From positions 1-32,677 of the forward strand of contig JAPPKT010000574.1 in assembly GCA_028819675.1 (NCBI GenBank): a stretch of DNA of 32,677 nucleotides. Direction: 5' to 3'. This DNA is from Caldilineaceae bacterium (GTDB lineage Bacteria; Chloroflexota; Anaerolineae; Caldilineales; Caldilineaceae). Numbering within the stretch: position 1 is the stretch's first letter; every line of letters begins with the position of its first letter. Under the pieces are notes generated by a model. It did no database searches, was not told where the DNA came from, and was given only the letters and a program-made list of their open reading frames with translations. Shown here piece by piece: positions 32,490-32,677 of the stretch. Made by a program: the position numbers and the translations under genes.

Positions 32490-32524
32490 ATACACCTTAA
32501 CTCGTGGTCCAGTTTTTGGGGTCC
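32490..32524 (-). repeat. IS-end-like motif, right copy
   Basis: On the minus strand this reads GGACCCCAAAAACTGGACC, then ACGAGTTAAGGTGTAT. It faces the copy at 26344-26377, so the two act as inward-reading inverted repeats about 6.2 kb apart. The sequence resembles IS3-type termini. Confidence 0.5.
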
Positions 32525-32557
32525 ACTTCACCTTCGCGCCGTGCGACAAGGAAGGGA

Positions 32558-32677
32558 TTACGGATCGGCGCGCCGCATCACGATTACTTCATAGTGGTAA
32601 GGAGAAAAATCCTGGATGACTACTGCCTTCATCGTCCCATCCGGCGAAGTCGATTCTTCGACCAGGCGATCTGGCCA
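32558..32677 (-). CDS. C-terminal fragment of an unidentified protein (runs off the window)
   Basis: Reading leftwards from the window edge, a frame open for 39 codons ends in TAA at 32558-32560. The residues (EESTSPDGTMKAVVIQDFSP followed by YHYEVIVMRRADP) look like the end of a genuine, mixed alpha/beta protein. Too little is present to name a family, and the start lies outside the window. Confidence 0.4.
   Translation of the reverse strand, partial: WPDRLVEESTSPDGTMKAVVIQDFSPYHYEVIVMRRADP

Overview
The window looks like chromosomal (or large-replicon) DNA from a high-GC, probably Chloroflexota bacterium, perhaps of the Caldilineae/Anaerolineae type. This rests on C-rich wobble codons, lipobox-bearing secreted proteins, a UMF1-type MFS carrier, a soluble P450 and, above all, several families of interspersed non-coding repeats: the 'CTCCGCG...CCGCGGACAAAAGGTG' tandem family, AT-rich 'TATGAACATATATGCAGAT' blocks, and the palindromic GTAGGGGCGCCCC repeat that reads as GAHKGRPY when translated. 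The taxonomic assignment is an inference, not a measurement.

Layout. 1-1.7 kb: a minus-strand defence cluster consisting of a HepT/MntA (HEPN-MNT) toxin-antitoxin pair, a truncated AlbA_2-type stub, and the first 22 codons of a type I R-M methyltransferase (hsdM) running off the window. 2.0-3.2 kb: a PrimPol/PriCT_2 replication protein on the minus strand. 4.2-8.5 kb: a twin-Cache lipoprotein, a glycine-betaine-type substrate-binding lipoprotein and a cytochrome P450, separated by copies of the ~300 bp interspersed repeat. 8.7-10.2 kb: comM/yifB.

10.2-15.64 kb: a complete minimal type II-C CRISPR-Cas locus. An array of 11 repeats and 10 spacers starts 2 bp after the comM stop. It is followed on the opposite strand by cas2, cas1 and a compact 1,074-aa cas9. 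A tracrRNA gene, with anti-repeat, nexus-like hairpin and terminator, diverges from cas9. The repeats end in TACAAT, so each can carry its own promoter, as established for Neisseria II-C systems. The comM-side terminal spacer contains a 21-nt copy of the end of comM.

16.0-16.7 kb: a small secreted peptide and a membrane-anchored HNH protein. 17.6-23.6 kb: a plasmid-like replication module made of a small RHH-like protein, a zinc-ribbon/Toprim primase-like protein, a RepA-like AAA helicase and a 521-aa protein of unknown family. Five exact 22-bp-spaced iterons start 5 bp after that last gene. They are followed by hairpins and ~1.6 kb of nested long repeats with five further iteron copies. This is the least explained part of the window.

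23.8-32.7 kb: small membrane proteins, an HsdR_N-type PD-(D/E)XK protein, a GYxxG-repeat protein, two paralogous TPR lipoproteins plus the decayed start of a third, a SIMPL-domain protein, a UMF1-type MFS transporter and a voltage-gated K+ channel-like protein. Two inward-facing, IS-end-like 34-35 bp motifs bracket the 26.3-32.5 kb segment. An IS630 transposase remnant and a partial minus-strand CDS close the window. No tRNA, rRNA or integrase gene was recognised.
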